A stretch of DNA of 64,000 nt. Source: Marinobacter salexigens (GTDB lineage Bacteria; Pseudomonadota; Gammaproteobacteria; Pseudomonadales; Oleiphilaceae). The notes below the pieces were generated by a model. It made no database searches. It saw nothing but the letters and a program-made list of their open reading frames with translations, and was not told the DNA's origin. Of the stretch, positions 16,994-25,968 are shown piece by piece (position 1 is the first letter of the stretch; each line of letters opens with the position of its first letter). Where the stretch lies: assembly GCF_002806945.1 (NCBI RefSeq), contig NZ_NIHC01000003.1:310001-374000 (forward strand), read 5' to 3'. A program made the position numbers and the translations under genes.

Positions 16994-19900
16994 GCCACAA
17001 ACTGCCCCCGGTTGGCCCCTCCGGGGCCATTGCCCGGGTTTTTCAGAATAACCACCTGACGCCTTTAATAGCGCTGCTCTCCATCATTCTGGGCGTGCTG
17101 GCAGTTGTGGTAACGCCCAAAGAGGAAGAGCCGCAAATAGATGTCACCATGGCCGATATTATGGTGGCGTTTCCGGGCGCCAGCGCCCAGGAAGTGGAAA
17201 GCGCCATCGCCACCCCGGCTGAACAGGTGATGAGCGAGATTTCTGGCGTTGAACACGTGTATTCCGTGTCCCGTCAGGGCCAGGCTGTGATTACTGTGCA
17301 GTTTGAGGTGGGCATTGCCCGCAAGGAAGCGTTGGTTCGGCTTTATAATCAGGTGTATTCCAATCAGGATTGGCTGCCGCCGGATCTTGGCGCCACCCAG
17401 CCGGTCATCAAACCCAAAGGCATTGATGATGTGCCGGTAATGGCACTAACCCTTTATGACCCGGCAAATGGCCACACCGGCGAAGAACTCACTCGCCTGG
17501 CCCACATGCTGGAAGTGGCCCTCAAGCGGGTGCCCGGCACCCGGGATGTCTACACCGTGGGCGGTGTGCCCGACCGGGTGGATATTCGTTTTGACCCGGC
17601 TCTGCTCGCCGGGTTCAATCTCACCCTGGGTGACATCCGCGATGCCCTGAAAGCGGCCAACGCCAGTAGCCAGGAGGTCCGCATTACCCGGGATAATCTA
17701 TCCATTCCGGTTCAGGCCGGCACACTGCTGGAGAGTGTAGACGATGTGCGCGGGCTTGTGGTCGGCATGCACAAGGGCGCCGCGGTGTATCTGGACGACG
17801 TGGCAGAGGCTCGTCGTGGTGGCACAGCCCCGGATCAGAGCGTAATGACCGGCTTCGGGCCGTCAGTTGATTCAGACAGCGTTGGCCAGCCGGGGGATGT
17901 ATATCCGGCCGTCACATTAGCCATCGCCAAGAAGCCCGGGCAGAACGCCGTGGATATTACCACCGCCATTGAGCAGCGGTTGGAGCAGATCCGTAACCGT
18001 GCCCTGCCGGAGGGTGTGGAAGTGATTGTGACCCGGAATTACGGCGAAACCGCCTCTGCCAAGGCTCAAAAACTCATTTCTGACTTGATATCCGCCACAC
18101 TGGGCGTGGTCTTGCTGGTTCTGCTAGCCATGGGCTGGCGCCAGGCGTTAATTGTCGGCATAGCGGTGCTGATCACGCTGCTGCTGACGCTGGTTTTCTC
18201 CTGGGCCTGGGGCTTTACCCTGAACCGGGTGTCCCTGTTCGCACTGATTTTCTCCATTGGTATTCTGGTAGATGACGGCATTGTGATCACCGAAAACATC
18301 AACCGCCGTATTCGCAACTCTAACCACCCATTGAAGGACATTATTCCCGTGGCAGTGGATGAGGTGGGCACGCCTACCATCATGGCCAGCCTCACCATTA
18401 TGGCTGCGCTTCTGCCTATGGCCTTTGTAAGTGGCCTTATGGGGCCTTACATGAGCCCGATTCCCATTAATGCTTCCGCCGGTATGGTGCTGTCCCAGAT
18501 CGTTGCCTTTGTGGTTGCGCCCTGGCTGGCGTTCCGGTTATTGAAACGAAAAGAAGGCGAGACGATTACAGAAGCGGAGGAAGCCGGCAGTTCTGCGGAT
18601 GGGGTCAGCCCCATGGCCATGAAAATATTTGGCGGTGTTCTGACCCCGTTTCTTGGGGAGCACCACTGGCGCCGGCGTTTTCTGGCCTTTGGAGTGATTC
18701 TGCTGACGCTGGCGGCCGCCTCCTTGCCAGGGTTTCAGGCGGTGATCATGAAAATGCTGCCCTTTGACAACAAATCCGAGCTTCAGATTGTGGTGGATAT
18801 GCCCGAAAGCGCGCCGGTGGAACAGACCCAGCGGGTGCTGATGGAAATGGGGCATTATCTGGAAACTGTTGAGGAAGTAACCAGTTGGCAGACTTATGCT
18901 GGCACGGCTGCGCCGATTAACTTTAACGGACTGGTACGCCAGTACTACCTGCGCAGCGATCCGTATCAGGGTGATATTCAGGTTAACTTCAGCGATGAGA
19001 GCGTGCGCGCCCGACAATCCCACGATATAGCCCAGTCGCTACGGGATCCGCTGACCGCCATCGGCGAGCGTTACGGCGCCAGCGTCAAGATTGTTGAAGT
19101 GCCGCCAGGACCGCCGGTGTTATCGCCTGTGGTGGCCGAAATCTACGGTGCGGATGCTAACCAGCGTGCTGAGCTGGCTCGTTCCGTAGCAGCCGGTATG
19201 GCAGAGGTGGACGGGTTGGTGGATATCGACACCACGCTGGAAACCCCCACCCGACAATGGGAAGTTGAAGTGGACCGGGCCCGGGCCGCCCGCTTGGGCG
19301 TATCCCAGGCCCAGGTTGTTGAAGCGTTGCAGATGGGGCTGGGCGGTATGAACGTCAGTTTCCTGCACGATGATCACGCCAAATACCCGGTTCCCATTCG
19401 GGTAACCCTTGAGGACGGCGACAAGGCCCAGCCTTCGGTGCTCATGTCCCTGCAGATCCGCAGCCGTGATGGCAATCTGGTGCCTCTGGCCAGCATCGCC
19501 CAGGTGCGGGAAGCCGACTGGATGGGTGCCATCTACCACAAGAATCTGCTGCCGGTGACTTATGTAACCGCCGATATGGCAGGTGATATAGATTCCCCTC
19601 TGTACGGCATGTTTTCCATGGTGTCGCGCCTGAATCAGCAGGAAGGCGCGCCGGAACAGTTCTTTATCGATCAGCCACCCCTGCCGGAGAAAGGCACTCT
19701 CAAGTGGGACGGCGAGTGGCAAATCACCTACGAAACCTTCCGGGATATGGGCGCCGCCTACAGCGTCGGTGTGTTCATGATCTTTGTGTTGCTGGTGGCG
19801 CAGTTCCGTTCGTATATTCTGCCGCTGGTGATTATGGCCCCAATTCCACTGACAATGATCGGCATTATGCCCGGGCATGCCCTGCTGGGGCGTGAATTTA

Positions 19901-20220
19901 CCGCCACCAGTATGATCGGCATGATTGCCCTGGCGGGTATTATCGTGCGCAACTCGATTCTGCTGGTGGTGTTCATCCAGCAGCTTCTGGAAGAGGGGGT
20001 TGAGCTGGACAGGGCCGTGGTGCTGGCAGGCGCTGTTCGCATCAAGCCCATAGCCCTGACAGCGGTTTCAGCGATGGTGGGTGCTTACTTCATCCTCAAC
20101 GACCCGATCTTCAATGGGCTGGCGATCTCACTGGTGTTCGGGCTGGCGCTCTCCACCTTGTTGACCGTGGTGGTGGTGCCCCTGCTGTATTACACGCTGG
20201 CGAGGTGCAAGTGGGTGTAG
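16990..20220 (+). CDS. RND efflux permease (first system)
   Basis: The 1076-residue inner-membrane permease has the RND layout: a transmembrane helix near residues 22-43, a large periplasmic loop, helices about 365-540, a second large loop, and a final membrane block from about 925. The proton-relay aspartates are visible in ILVDDGIVITENI in the fourth helix. N-terminal TPKEEEPQIDVTMADI and PGASAQEVESAIATPAEQ are typical of RND pumps. The substrate (drug, metal or other) cannot be assigned; the CusA-type methionine clusters of metal exporters were not evident. Translation starts at a TTG that overlaps the adaptor stop (TTGA). No outer-membrane factor gene is in the operon. Confidence 0.92.
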   Translation: MSHKLPPVGPSGAIARVFQNNHLTPLIALLSIILGVLAVVVTPKEEEPQIDVTMADIMVAFPGASAQEVESAIATPAEQVMSEISGVEHVYSVSRQGQAVITVQFEVGIARKEALVRLYNQVYSNQDWLPPDLGATQPVIKPKGIDDVPVMALTLYDPANGHTGEELTRLAHMLEVALKRVPGTRDVYTVGGVPDRVDIRFDPALLAGFNLTLGDIRDALKAANASSQEVRITRDNLSIPVQAGTLLESVDDVRGLVVGMHKGAAVYLDDVAEARRGGTAPDQSVMTGFGPSVDSDSVGQPGDVYPAVTLAIAKKPGQNAVDITTAIEQRLEQIRNRALPEGVEVIVTRNYGETASAKAQKLISDLISATLGVVLLVLLAMGWRQALIVGIAVLITLLLTLVFSWAWGFTLNRVSLFALIFSIGILVDDGIVITENINRRIRNSNHPLKDIIPVAVDEVGTPTIMASLTIMAALLPMAFVSGLMGPYMSPIPINASAGMVLSQIVAFVVAPWLAFRLLKRKEGETITEAEEAGSSADGVSPMAMKIFGGVLTPFLGEHHWRRRFLAFGVILLTLAAASLPGFQAVIMKMLPFDNKSELQIVVDMPESAPVEQTQRVLMEMGHYLETVEEVTSWQTYAGTAAPINFNGLVRQYYLRSDPYQGDIQVNFSDESVRARQSHDIAQSLRDPLTAIGERYGASVKIVEVPPGPPVLSPVVAEIYGADANQRAELARSVAAGMAEVDGLVDIDTTLETPTRQWEVEVDRARAARLGVSQAQVVEALQMGLGGMNVSFLHDDHAKYPVPIRVTLEDGDKAQPSVLMSLQIRSRDGNLVPLASIAQVREADWMGAIYHKNLLPVTYVTADMAGDIDSPLYGMFSMVSRLNQQEGAPEQFFIDQPPLPEKGTLKWDGEWQITYETFRDMGAAYSVGVFMIFVLLVAQFRSYILPLVIMAPIPLTMIGIMPGHALLGREFTATSMIGMIALAGIIVRNSILLVVFIQQLLEEGVELDRAVVLAGAVRIKPIALTAVSAMVGAYFILNDPIFNGLAISLVFGLALSTLLTVVVVPLLYYTLARCKWV

Positions 20221-20244
20221 AGCCCTGAGTTGCCGGACGGGCCG

Positions 20245-20694
20245 CTAGCTGCCCGTCCAGTAGCGCTGCATTTTCATAAACAGGAAGGAAGCGCTCCAGG
20301 TGATCAGCACCAGCCCTGTGAGCCCTTCAATGCCGGTGAGAAAACGCAGCGCGCCCAGGGGTTCGATATCACCGTAACCCACGGTGGTGAAGGTGCTGAA
20401 CGAAAAGTAAACGCAGTCCAGAAAACTGCCGTTGAAGTTGCCTTCCAGGGTGCCCCAGGTATCGGCATGGTGCATGAAATAATAAGCCGCTGCGAACACC
20501 CACACCTGTGCCGTGTGGGCCAGCATCACGCCAAGAACGGCGGTGACCAGGCGCAGGTGGTGCTGGGTGTGCATTACCTTCAAAAGGGCGCTCAGGCGAA
20601 TAAGTGCCTCGCGGTGCATAAACACCACAATCACCACAATGAAGGCGTTGATAACTGTGGCGCTGAGCAGGTTGGCATAGTTTTCTGAGAACAA
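20245..20694 (-). CDS. Small ion-channel protein with K+-channel selectivity filter
   Basis: The 149-residue membrane protein has about four hydrophobic segments and the pore sequence FSTFTTVGYGDIEPLG, in which TVGYGD is the K+ selectivity filter, followed by a last transmembrane helix and a very short tail. This is the Ion_trans_2 (two-TM pore) family; there is no RCK or cyclic-nucleotide domain. The start is a TTG at 20694 with AGGAG ten bases upstream. The gene lies between and opposite to the two RND operons, converging on the first. Channel function is likely from the filter; gating and role are unknown. Confidence 0.85.
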   Translation of the reverse strand: MFSENYANLLSATVINAFIVVIVVFMHREALIRLSALLKVMHTQHHLRLVTAVLGVMLAHTAQVWVFAAAYYFMHHADTWGTLEGNFNGSFLDCVYFSFSTFTTVGYGDIEPLGALRFLTGIEGLTGLVLITWSASFLFMKMQRYWTGS

Positions 20695-20823
20695 ACGTAT
20701 AGTACTCCTGACAGTACGTTTTATAGTAATCCGGAGATGCCTTTCAGATGCTTTGAAGAGGTATCCTGTTATTCGTTCCCGTCTTGTGGCGGAGCTTTAT
20801 TTACCTTAGCTGGCCCACACGCT

Positions 20824-22074
20824 ATGTCCAAACGATTTATACCTGTAATTATTCTGGCCGCCGGAGTACTGGGCTTTGTGTTTCTGAAAATGACCCGCCC
20901 GGAGCCGGCTCAGGTCTCCGCTACCGAGCGTAGCTGGCGAGTAGAGGTTCAGCAGGTGGAGCCGAACGCCCATACGCCGGTGCTGCCTCTGTATGGCGAG
21001 ATCGTGGCGCCGGAACAGGTATCGGTGGTGTCCACCCTGACCGGCCGTATTGGTGAGCGGCCCGTGGCCGAAGGGCAACGGGTGAGTGCCGGTGATCTGC
21101 TGGTGGCGCTGGATGCACGGGATATTGAGCCGGTGCTGGCCCAGGCCAAAGCCCAGGTAGCCGACCTTGAAGCGCAGATACGCTCGGAGCAGGTGCGCTA
21201 CCGGAATGATCAGGTGGCGCTCAAAAGCGAGCAAGCCATTCTGGCTAACGCTCGCCGGCAACTGGAACGCACCCGCTCCCTGGTGGATCGCAACCTTGCT
21301 TCCCGCGAGAACCTGGAAAGCGCGACCGACGTTGCTGCCAGAGCGGAGTTAACCACAAGCATTCGACAGCGTGCCATTGATGAACACCCGGCCCGTTTGC
21401 AAAGCCTGCAGGCGCGATTGGCCCAAGCGGAAGCAACCCTTGCCACCACCCAGAGGGATGCCGAGCGCGCGCGGGTTGTTGCTCCCTTTGATGGCGTAGT
21501 TACAGATGTTCAGGTGGCGGTGGGTGATCAGGTCTCTCGCAACCAGAAGCTGCTCTCGGTCTACGCGACAAAGGGTTTGGAACTGCGGGCCCGGGTGCCT
21601 GACATGTACCGGGCCGAGCTGTTGGATGCGCTGGCGGAGGGCAAGGATCTTTACGCCTACAGCAACAACCGCGAAGTCCGCTTCCGGCTTGAGCGCTTTG
21701 CGGGCACCAGCGACCCGGCCGGAACCGAGGCCATTCTCGCCGTGGCCAATGGCGCATCGGATCTGCGCCCGGGCGCTTTGCTGCCGGTCAGCCTTGAGCG
21801 TCCAGAGCGCAGCCAGACGGTGGCCATTCCATTCAGTGCCTTGTATGGCGCCAACAACGTCTACCTGATTGCCGACGACAGCCGCATGCAGCGGGTTTCT
21901 GTTGAGCGTGTTGGCGAAGCACTTACCGCTAATGGCGAGCGCCGCCTTTTGATTGCCGGTGAGGCGCTGAAGCCTGGCGCGCAGCTGATTGTGACCCATC
22001 TTCCGAATGCCCTCACTGGCCTGAAAGTCGACATTGCCAATTCCGGCGAAGATAAAGGGAGCGCTCCCGAATGA
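20824..22074 (+). CDS. RND efflux periplasmic adaptor subunit (second system)
   Basis: The adaptor of about 416 residues has an N-terminal membrane anchor (MSKRFIPVIILAAGVLGFVF), a lipoyl half-motif (VVSTLTGRIGERPVAEGQRV), a long alpha-helical hairpin (about residues 110-210, including SLVDRNLASRENLESA), the second lipoyl half (ERARVVAPFDGVVTDVQVAV) and beta-barrel domains. It is longer than the first adaptor, mostly in the hairpin. The ATG at 20824 has no clear ribosome-binding site, and an upstream start in the same frame at 20737 cannot be ruled out. The stop overlaps the permease start (ATGA). It is divergent from the channel gene. Confidence 0.88.
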   Translation: MSKRFIPVIILAAGVLGFVFLKMTRPEPAQVSATERSWRVEVQQVEPNAHTPVLPLYGEIVAPEQVSVVSTLTGRIGERPVAEGQRVSAGDLLVALDARDIEPVLAQAKAQVADLEAQIRSEQVRYRNDQVALKSEQAILANARRQLERTRSLVDRNLASRENLESATDVAARAELTTSIRQRAIDEHPARLQSLQARLAQAEATLATTQRDAERARVVAPFDGVVTDVQVAVGDQVSRNQKLLSVYATKGLELRARVPDMYRAELLDALAEGKDLYAYSNNREVRFRLERFAGTSDPAGTEAILAVANGASDLRPGALLPVSLERPERSQTVAIPFSALYGANNVYLIADDSRMQRVSVERVGEALTANGERRLLIAGEALKPGAQLIVTHLPNALTGLKVDIANSGEDKGSAPE

Positions 22075-25000
22075 GGCGCGGAAAAGGCGTCATAGGCTTT
22101 TTTGTCCATCACAGGGTTGCTGGCAACCTGGTGATGCTGTTGATGCTGCTGGCCGGTACCTTGGGCCTTGCCCGCATGAACGTGCAGTTCTTCCCCACTT
22201 TTGCCCTGGATATAGTCAGCGTGCGGGTGGTGTGGAGTGGTGCTTCGGCCGAGGACATAGAACAAGGCATTACTAATCCCCTGGAGCAGCGTTTGCGCAG
22301 TGTGGATGGCCTGAAGAAAATGACCTCCACCTCGGCTCAGAGCATTGCCTCTATCACTCTGGAGTTTCAGGAAGGCACCAACCCCATCACCGCATTGGAC
22401 GATGTGCGCCAGCAGGTGGACGAGTTCAATAATTTTCCTGCAGACGCCGAGGAGCCCAGGGTGGCCCGCATCGAGCGCTACGAGCCCGTTGCACGGATGT
22501 TGGTGTTCGGGGATGTGGATCGAAACGAATTACGGGCTCTGGCATACCGCTATGAAGACGAGCTCCTTCAGCAGGGCATAGACAGGGTGACGTTTCGTGG
22601 CCTGCCAGAGCAGCAGATCAGCATTGATGTACCGGTTGAAAGGTTGGAGACCCTGGGGCTGAGCCTCGGGCAGGTTGCCGACAGAGTAGCATCGGTTTCC
22701 CGGGACTTGCCCGCAGGCATCATGGCCCAGCAGGATGCGGCACGGGAGCTGCGCTCCATAGAACAACGGCGCAGCCCCCAGGCGTTTGAATCCTTGCCGA
22801 TACTCAGTGGTGAACGTGTTCAGCTTCGGTTGGGGGACATTGCTGAGATTCGCCAGGAAGATCGCGAAAGCCAGGTGGCCCTCACCCGCAACGGTTTTCC
22901 GGCCATTGAATTACAGCTGCAACGTTCGGAAAACGGTAATTCCCTGGAAGCCGCCAAGGTGCTGGAGCAGTGGCTTGAGGACACTCAGGCCACGCTGCCG
23001 CCTTCCATACAGTTGGAGGTTTACGATGAAACCTGGCAACTGCTGAACGACCGCATTTCCCTTCTCACCAGCAACGGCCTTAGTGGTTTGATTCTCGTTG
23101 TGTGCCTGCTCTATCTCTTTCTCCCTGGCCGCGTCGCGCTTTGGGTGGCGGTGGGGATTCCGACAGCATTTCTGGCGGCTCTGGGCGTGTTCTGGCTGAT
23201 TGGCGGCTCCATCAATATGATGTCGCTGTTTGCGCTGATCATGGCGCTGGGGGTGATTGTGGACGATGCCATTGTGGTGGGGGAGGACGCAGATGCCCAT
23301 GCCCGCATGGGTGAAGCTTCCATTTACGCCTCGGAAGGCGCAGCAAAGCGCATGGTCTGGCCGGTGCTAGCGTCGTCCCTGACCACGGTCGCGGCCTTTA
23401 TGCCGCTGCTGGTGGTGGGTGGCGTTATCGGCAATATCCTCGGTGATATTCCGGTCATCATGATTTGTGTACTTATTGCATCCCTGCTGGAATGCTTTAT
23501 TGTACTGCCCTCGCATTTACGGCACGCCTTCAAACCCCGGAAAACGAGCAAAAACAGATCAGACCCTGCTCAGCCCAGCCGCAATCCCATTGCCCGCTTC
23601 CGTAATGGCTTCGAGCGCCGCTTTGACCGCTTCCGCGAAGGCCCGTTCCGCCGGTTCTCCCGGCGCAGCCTTGAACACAGGGGCATCACCATGGCCTGTG
23701 TTCTGGCCCTGGCTTTGGTAACCGTGGGGCTGCTGGCCGGTGGTCGCCTCGGGTTCAACTTTTTCCCGACGCCGGAGCCCTCGGTGCTCTACGCCAATGC
23801 CAGTTTTGTGGCAGGTACTGACAGCAAAACCGTTGACCGGTTTATGACCGGTATGCAGAAGGCACTGAACGATACCGAGAAGGCGCTGGACGGTAATCTG
23901 ATTCTGCACGCGGTAACAACGGAGGGTGCCACTCTTGGTGCAGGCGGCAGTTCCCGATCCGGTGATGAACTGGGTTCCATGATGATTGAACTGGTGCCCT
24001 CGGATCAGCGTTCGGTGCGCAATCCGGAGTTCATCAACGAATGGCGCAGCCGGCTGGACTTGCCCGCCGGGCTGGACAACCTGGCGATTACTGCACGCCA
24101 GGCCGGGCCGCCGGGGCGGGATGTGAACGTTCGGCTTGTCGGCGACAACTCGGAGAACCTGAAGTTTGCCGCAGAAGAACTGGCCGAAGCCTTGTCCACG
24201 CTGCCCGGTGTGCTGGATGTGGAAGATGACTTGCCCTGGGGCCGGGAACAGCTGATCTATCAGGTGAGCGCCTATGGTGAGGCCCTGGGCCTGACCACCA
24301 CCGATCTGGGCAGCCAGTTGCGAACCGCATTTGATGGCCGGGTTGCCCAGATCTATCAGGACGGGCGCGACGAGATGGAAGTGCGGGTGCAACTGCCCAA
24401 GGATCAGCGGGAGCGTTTGTCTACTCTGTCTCGTGTCACTGTGCGTATACCGGATGGCCGCTTCGTGCCCCTCGGGCAGGTGATGAACCTGGACTATCGC
24501 CAGGGTTTTGAGGCGCTGCGTCATGCCGATGGCAAGCTGGCGGTGGAGGTTACCTCTGCCCTGAATACCCGGGTAAGCACCACCGACCAGATCATCGAAA
24601 GCCTGGAAGCCGATGCCTTGCCGGATATTGCCAGCCGCTACAACCTGCGCTACAGCTTTGAAGGCCGGTCGGCGGATCAGCGGGAAACCATTGCTGATAT
24701 GAAAACCGGTATGCTGGTGGGCATAGCCCTGATGTACGTAATACTGGTGTGGGTGTTTGCGTCCTGGAGCCTGCCGTTGATTGTAATGGCGATTATCCCC
24801 TTTGCTCTGGTGGGTGCCCTGCTGGGTCACTGGGTGATGGGGATACAGCTTACGGTATTATCACTTTTCGGGTTGTTTGGCTTGGCCGGTATCGTGGTGA
24901 ACAACGCCATTATTCTGGTGTCCTTCTACAATCACCAGCGTGAGAAAGGGCTGGGCATTAATGAGGCGCTGAACGAAGCCGCCGTGCAGCGGGTGCGGGC

Positions 25001-25235
25001 CGTGTTGCTGACGTCGTTGACCACCATCGGTGGTTTGCTGCCGTTGCTGTTTGAAACCTCATTGCAGGCGCAATTCCTGATTCCCATGGCCACCTCGATT
25101 GCTTTTGGCCTGGGGCTGTCTACGGTACTGGTGTTGGTGGTGATTCCGGCTCTGTTGTCCTGGCTGGAACAGTTCCGGGAATGGCAGGCCAACCGCCGTG
25201 GTGAAGAGGCAGAACCCCTGGGGACAGTTGACTGA
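22071..25235 (+). CDS. RND efflux permease (second system)
   Basis: The 1054-residue inner-membrane pump has the usual two repeats, each with a transmembrane helix followed by a large periplasmic loop. MALGVIVDDAIVVGEDA in helix 4 holds the proton-relay aspartate pair. An unusually charged Arg/Lys/Ser-rich stretch of about 60 residues lies between the two halves (about residues 480-540), on the cytoplasmic side. The C-terminal half ends in VLVLVVIPALLSWLEQF and a short tail. It overlaps the adaptor stop by 4 bp. As with the first system, there is no outer-membrane factor gene. The substrate is not predictable from sequence alone. Confidence 0.92.
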   Translation: MRRGKGVIGFFVHHRVAGNLVMLLMLLAGTLGLARMNVQFFPTFALDIVSVRVVWSGASAEDIEQGITNPLEQRLRSVDGLKKMTSTSAQSIASITLEFQEGTNPITALDDVRQQVDEFNNFPADAEEPRVARIERYEPVARMLVFGDVDRNELRALAYRYEDELLQQGIDRVTFRGLPEQQISIDVPVERLETLGLSLGQVADRVASVSRDLPAGIMAQQDAARELRSIEQRRSPQAFESLPILSGERVQLRLGDIAEIRQEDRESQVALTRNGFPAIELQLQRSENGNSLEAAKVLEQWLEDTQATLPPSIQLEVYDETWQLLNDRISLLTSNGLSGLILVVCLLYLFLPGRVALWVAVGIPTAFLAALGVFWLIGGSINMMSLFALIMALGVIVDDAIVVGEDADAHARMGEASIYASEGAAKRMVWPVLASSLTTVAAFMPLLVVGGVIGNILGDIPVIMICVLIASLLECFIVLPSHLRHAFKPRKTSKNRSDPAQPSRNPIARFRNGFERRFDRFREGPFRRFSRRSLEHRGITMACVLALALVTVGLLAGGRLGFNFFPTPEPSVLYANASFVAGTDSKTVDRFMTGMQKALNDTEKALDGNLILHAVTTEGATLGAGGSSRSGDELGSMMIELVPSDQRSVRNPEFINEWRSRLDLPAGLDNLAITARQAGPPGRDVNVRLVGDNSENLKFAAEELAEALSTLPGVLDVEDDLPWGREQLIYQVSAYGEALGLTTTDLGSQLRTAFDGRVAQIYQDGRDEMEVRVQLPKDQRERLSTLSRVTVRIPDGRFVPLGQVMNLDYRQGFEALRHADGKLAVEVTSALNTRVSTTDQIIESLEADALPDIASRYNLRYSFEGRSADQRETIADMKTGMLVGIALMYVILVWVFASWSLPLIVMAIIPFALVGALLGHWVMGIQLTVLSLFGLFGLAGIVVNNAIILVSFYNHQREKGLGINEALNEAAVQRVRAVLLTSLTTIGGLLPLLFETSLQAQFLIPMATSIAFGLGLSTVLVLVVIPALLSWLEQFREWQANRRGEEAEPLGTVD

Positions 25236-25287
25236 CAGGAAGGCGGATAGAGGGCACTGATCAACGGCGGTAAGGAGAGCAATCTGT

Positions 25288-25968
25288 ATGACTGAATCCC
25301 TGCTGGCGGTTCGTGGCTTGAGCAAGCAGTTTGTGAGCGGCAATGAAACCGTGCCGGTTATCGAAAAACTGTCGTTTACCCTCGATGAGGGGCAGTCGTT
25401 GGCGCTGACCGGGCGCTCCGGCTCCGGCAAAAGTACGCTGTTGAATTTGTTGTGTGGCCTGGCATCGCCTGATGCTGGCACCATTGTTCTGCAGGGCCTG
25501 GTGTTTGAGGCGGGAAGTTCAGGTGCACGGCAAAAGGCTGCGGCCTGGGCCAGCTTGCGCCGGCAGCAAATAGGGGTGGTGTTTCAGGAAGCTAATCTCA
25601 TGCCTGCGCTGTCGCTACTGGAGAATGTGCAGTTTCGCGCTCAGCTTGCCGGTCGTGATCCGTCCAAAAGCGAAGACTGGTTGGCCCGTCTGGATATTGG
25701 CGAACTGGCCGGGCGCTATCCGGATCAGGTATCCGGTGGTCAGCGCCAGCGGGCGGCTCTGGCCATGGTGTTTGCCATGGAGCCGGCGTTGATTCTGGCG
25801 GATGAGCCCACGGGAAGTCTCGATCGCCATACCGCCTGCGAGGTTGCCGGGGTGTTGTTTGATCTTCAGGCCCGCCACGGCTGTGGCCTGATCCTGGCCA
25901 CCCACGATGCCGAGCTTGCTGCTGCTTGCCAGCACCATCTGGATCTTGGCCATTTGAGTGGCTTATGA
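25288..25968 (+). CDS. ABC transporter ATPase, LolD/MacB type (AttE-like)
   Basis: The 226-residue ATPase has Walker A TGRSGSGKST (about 41-50), the Q-loop in VVFQEANLMPALSLLENV, the signature VSGGQRQRAALAM, Walker B LILADEPTGSLD, and the switch histidine in LATHDAELA. These place it in the MacB/LolD/FtsE class that works with FtsX-like permeases on extracytoplasmic substrates. It has an AAGGAGAG ribosome-binding site and overlaps the permease start (ATGA). With the fused permease and the CrtC/AttH-like lipoprotein it matches the AttEFGH-type arrangement. Function of that system is not well defined. Confidence 0.9.
   Translation: MTESLLAVRGLSKQFVSGNETVPVIEKLSFTLDEGQSLALTGRSGSGKSTLLNLLCGLASPDAGTIVLQGLVFEAGSSGARQKAAAWASLRRQQIGVVFQEANLMPALSLLENVQFRAQLAGRDPSKSEDWLARLDIGELAGRYPDQVSGGQRQRAALAMVFAMEPALILADEPTGSLDRHTACEVAGVLFDLQARHGCGLILATHDAELAAACQHHLDLGHLSGL

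Noticed and set aside
23559..24830. Long antisense open frame (423 codons) opposite the second RND permease
   Set aside because: It lies wholly inside a clearly real gene, its composition is rich in Gln, His, Arg and Gly as expected of a high-GC shadow frame, and no family features are seen.
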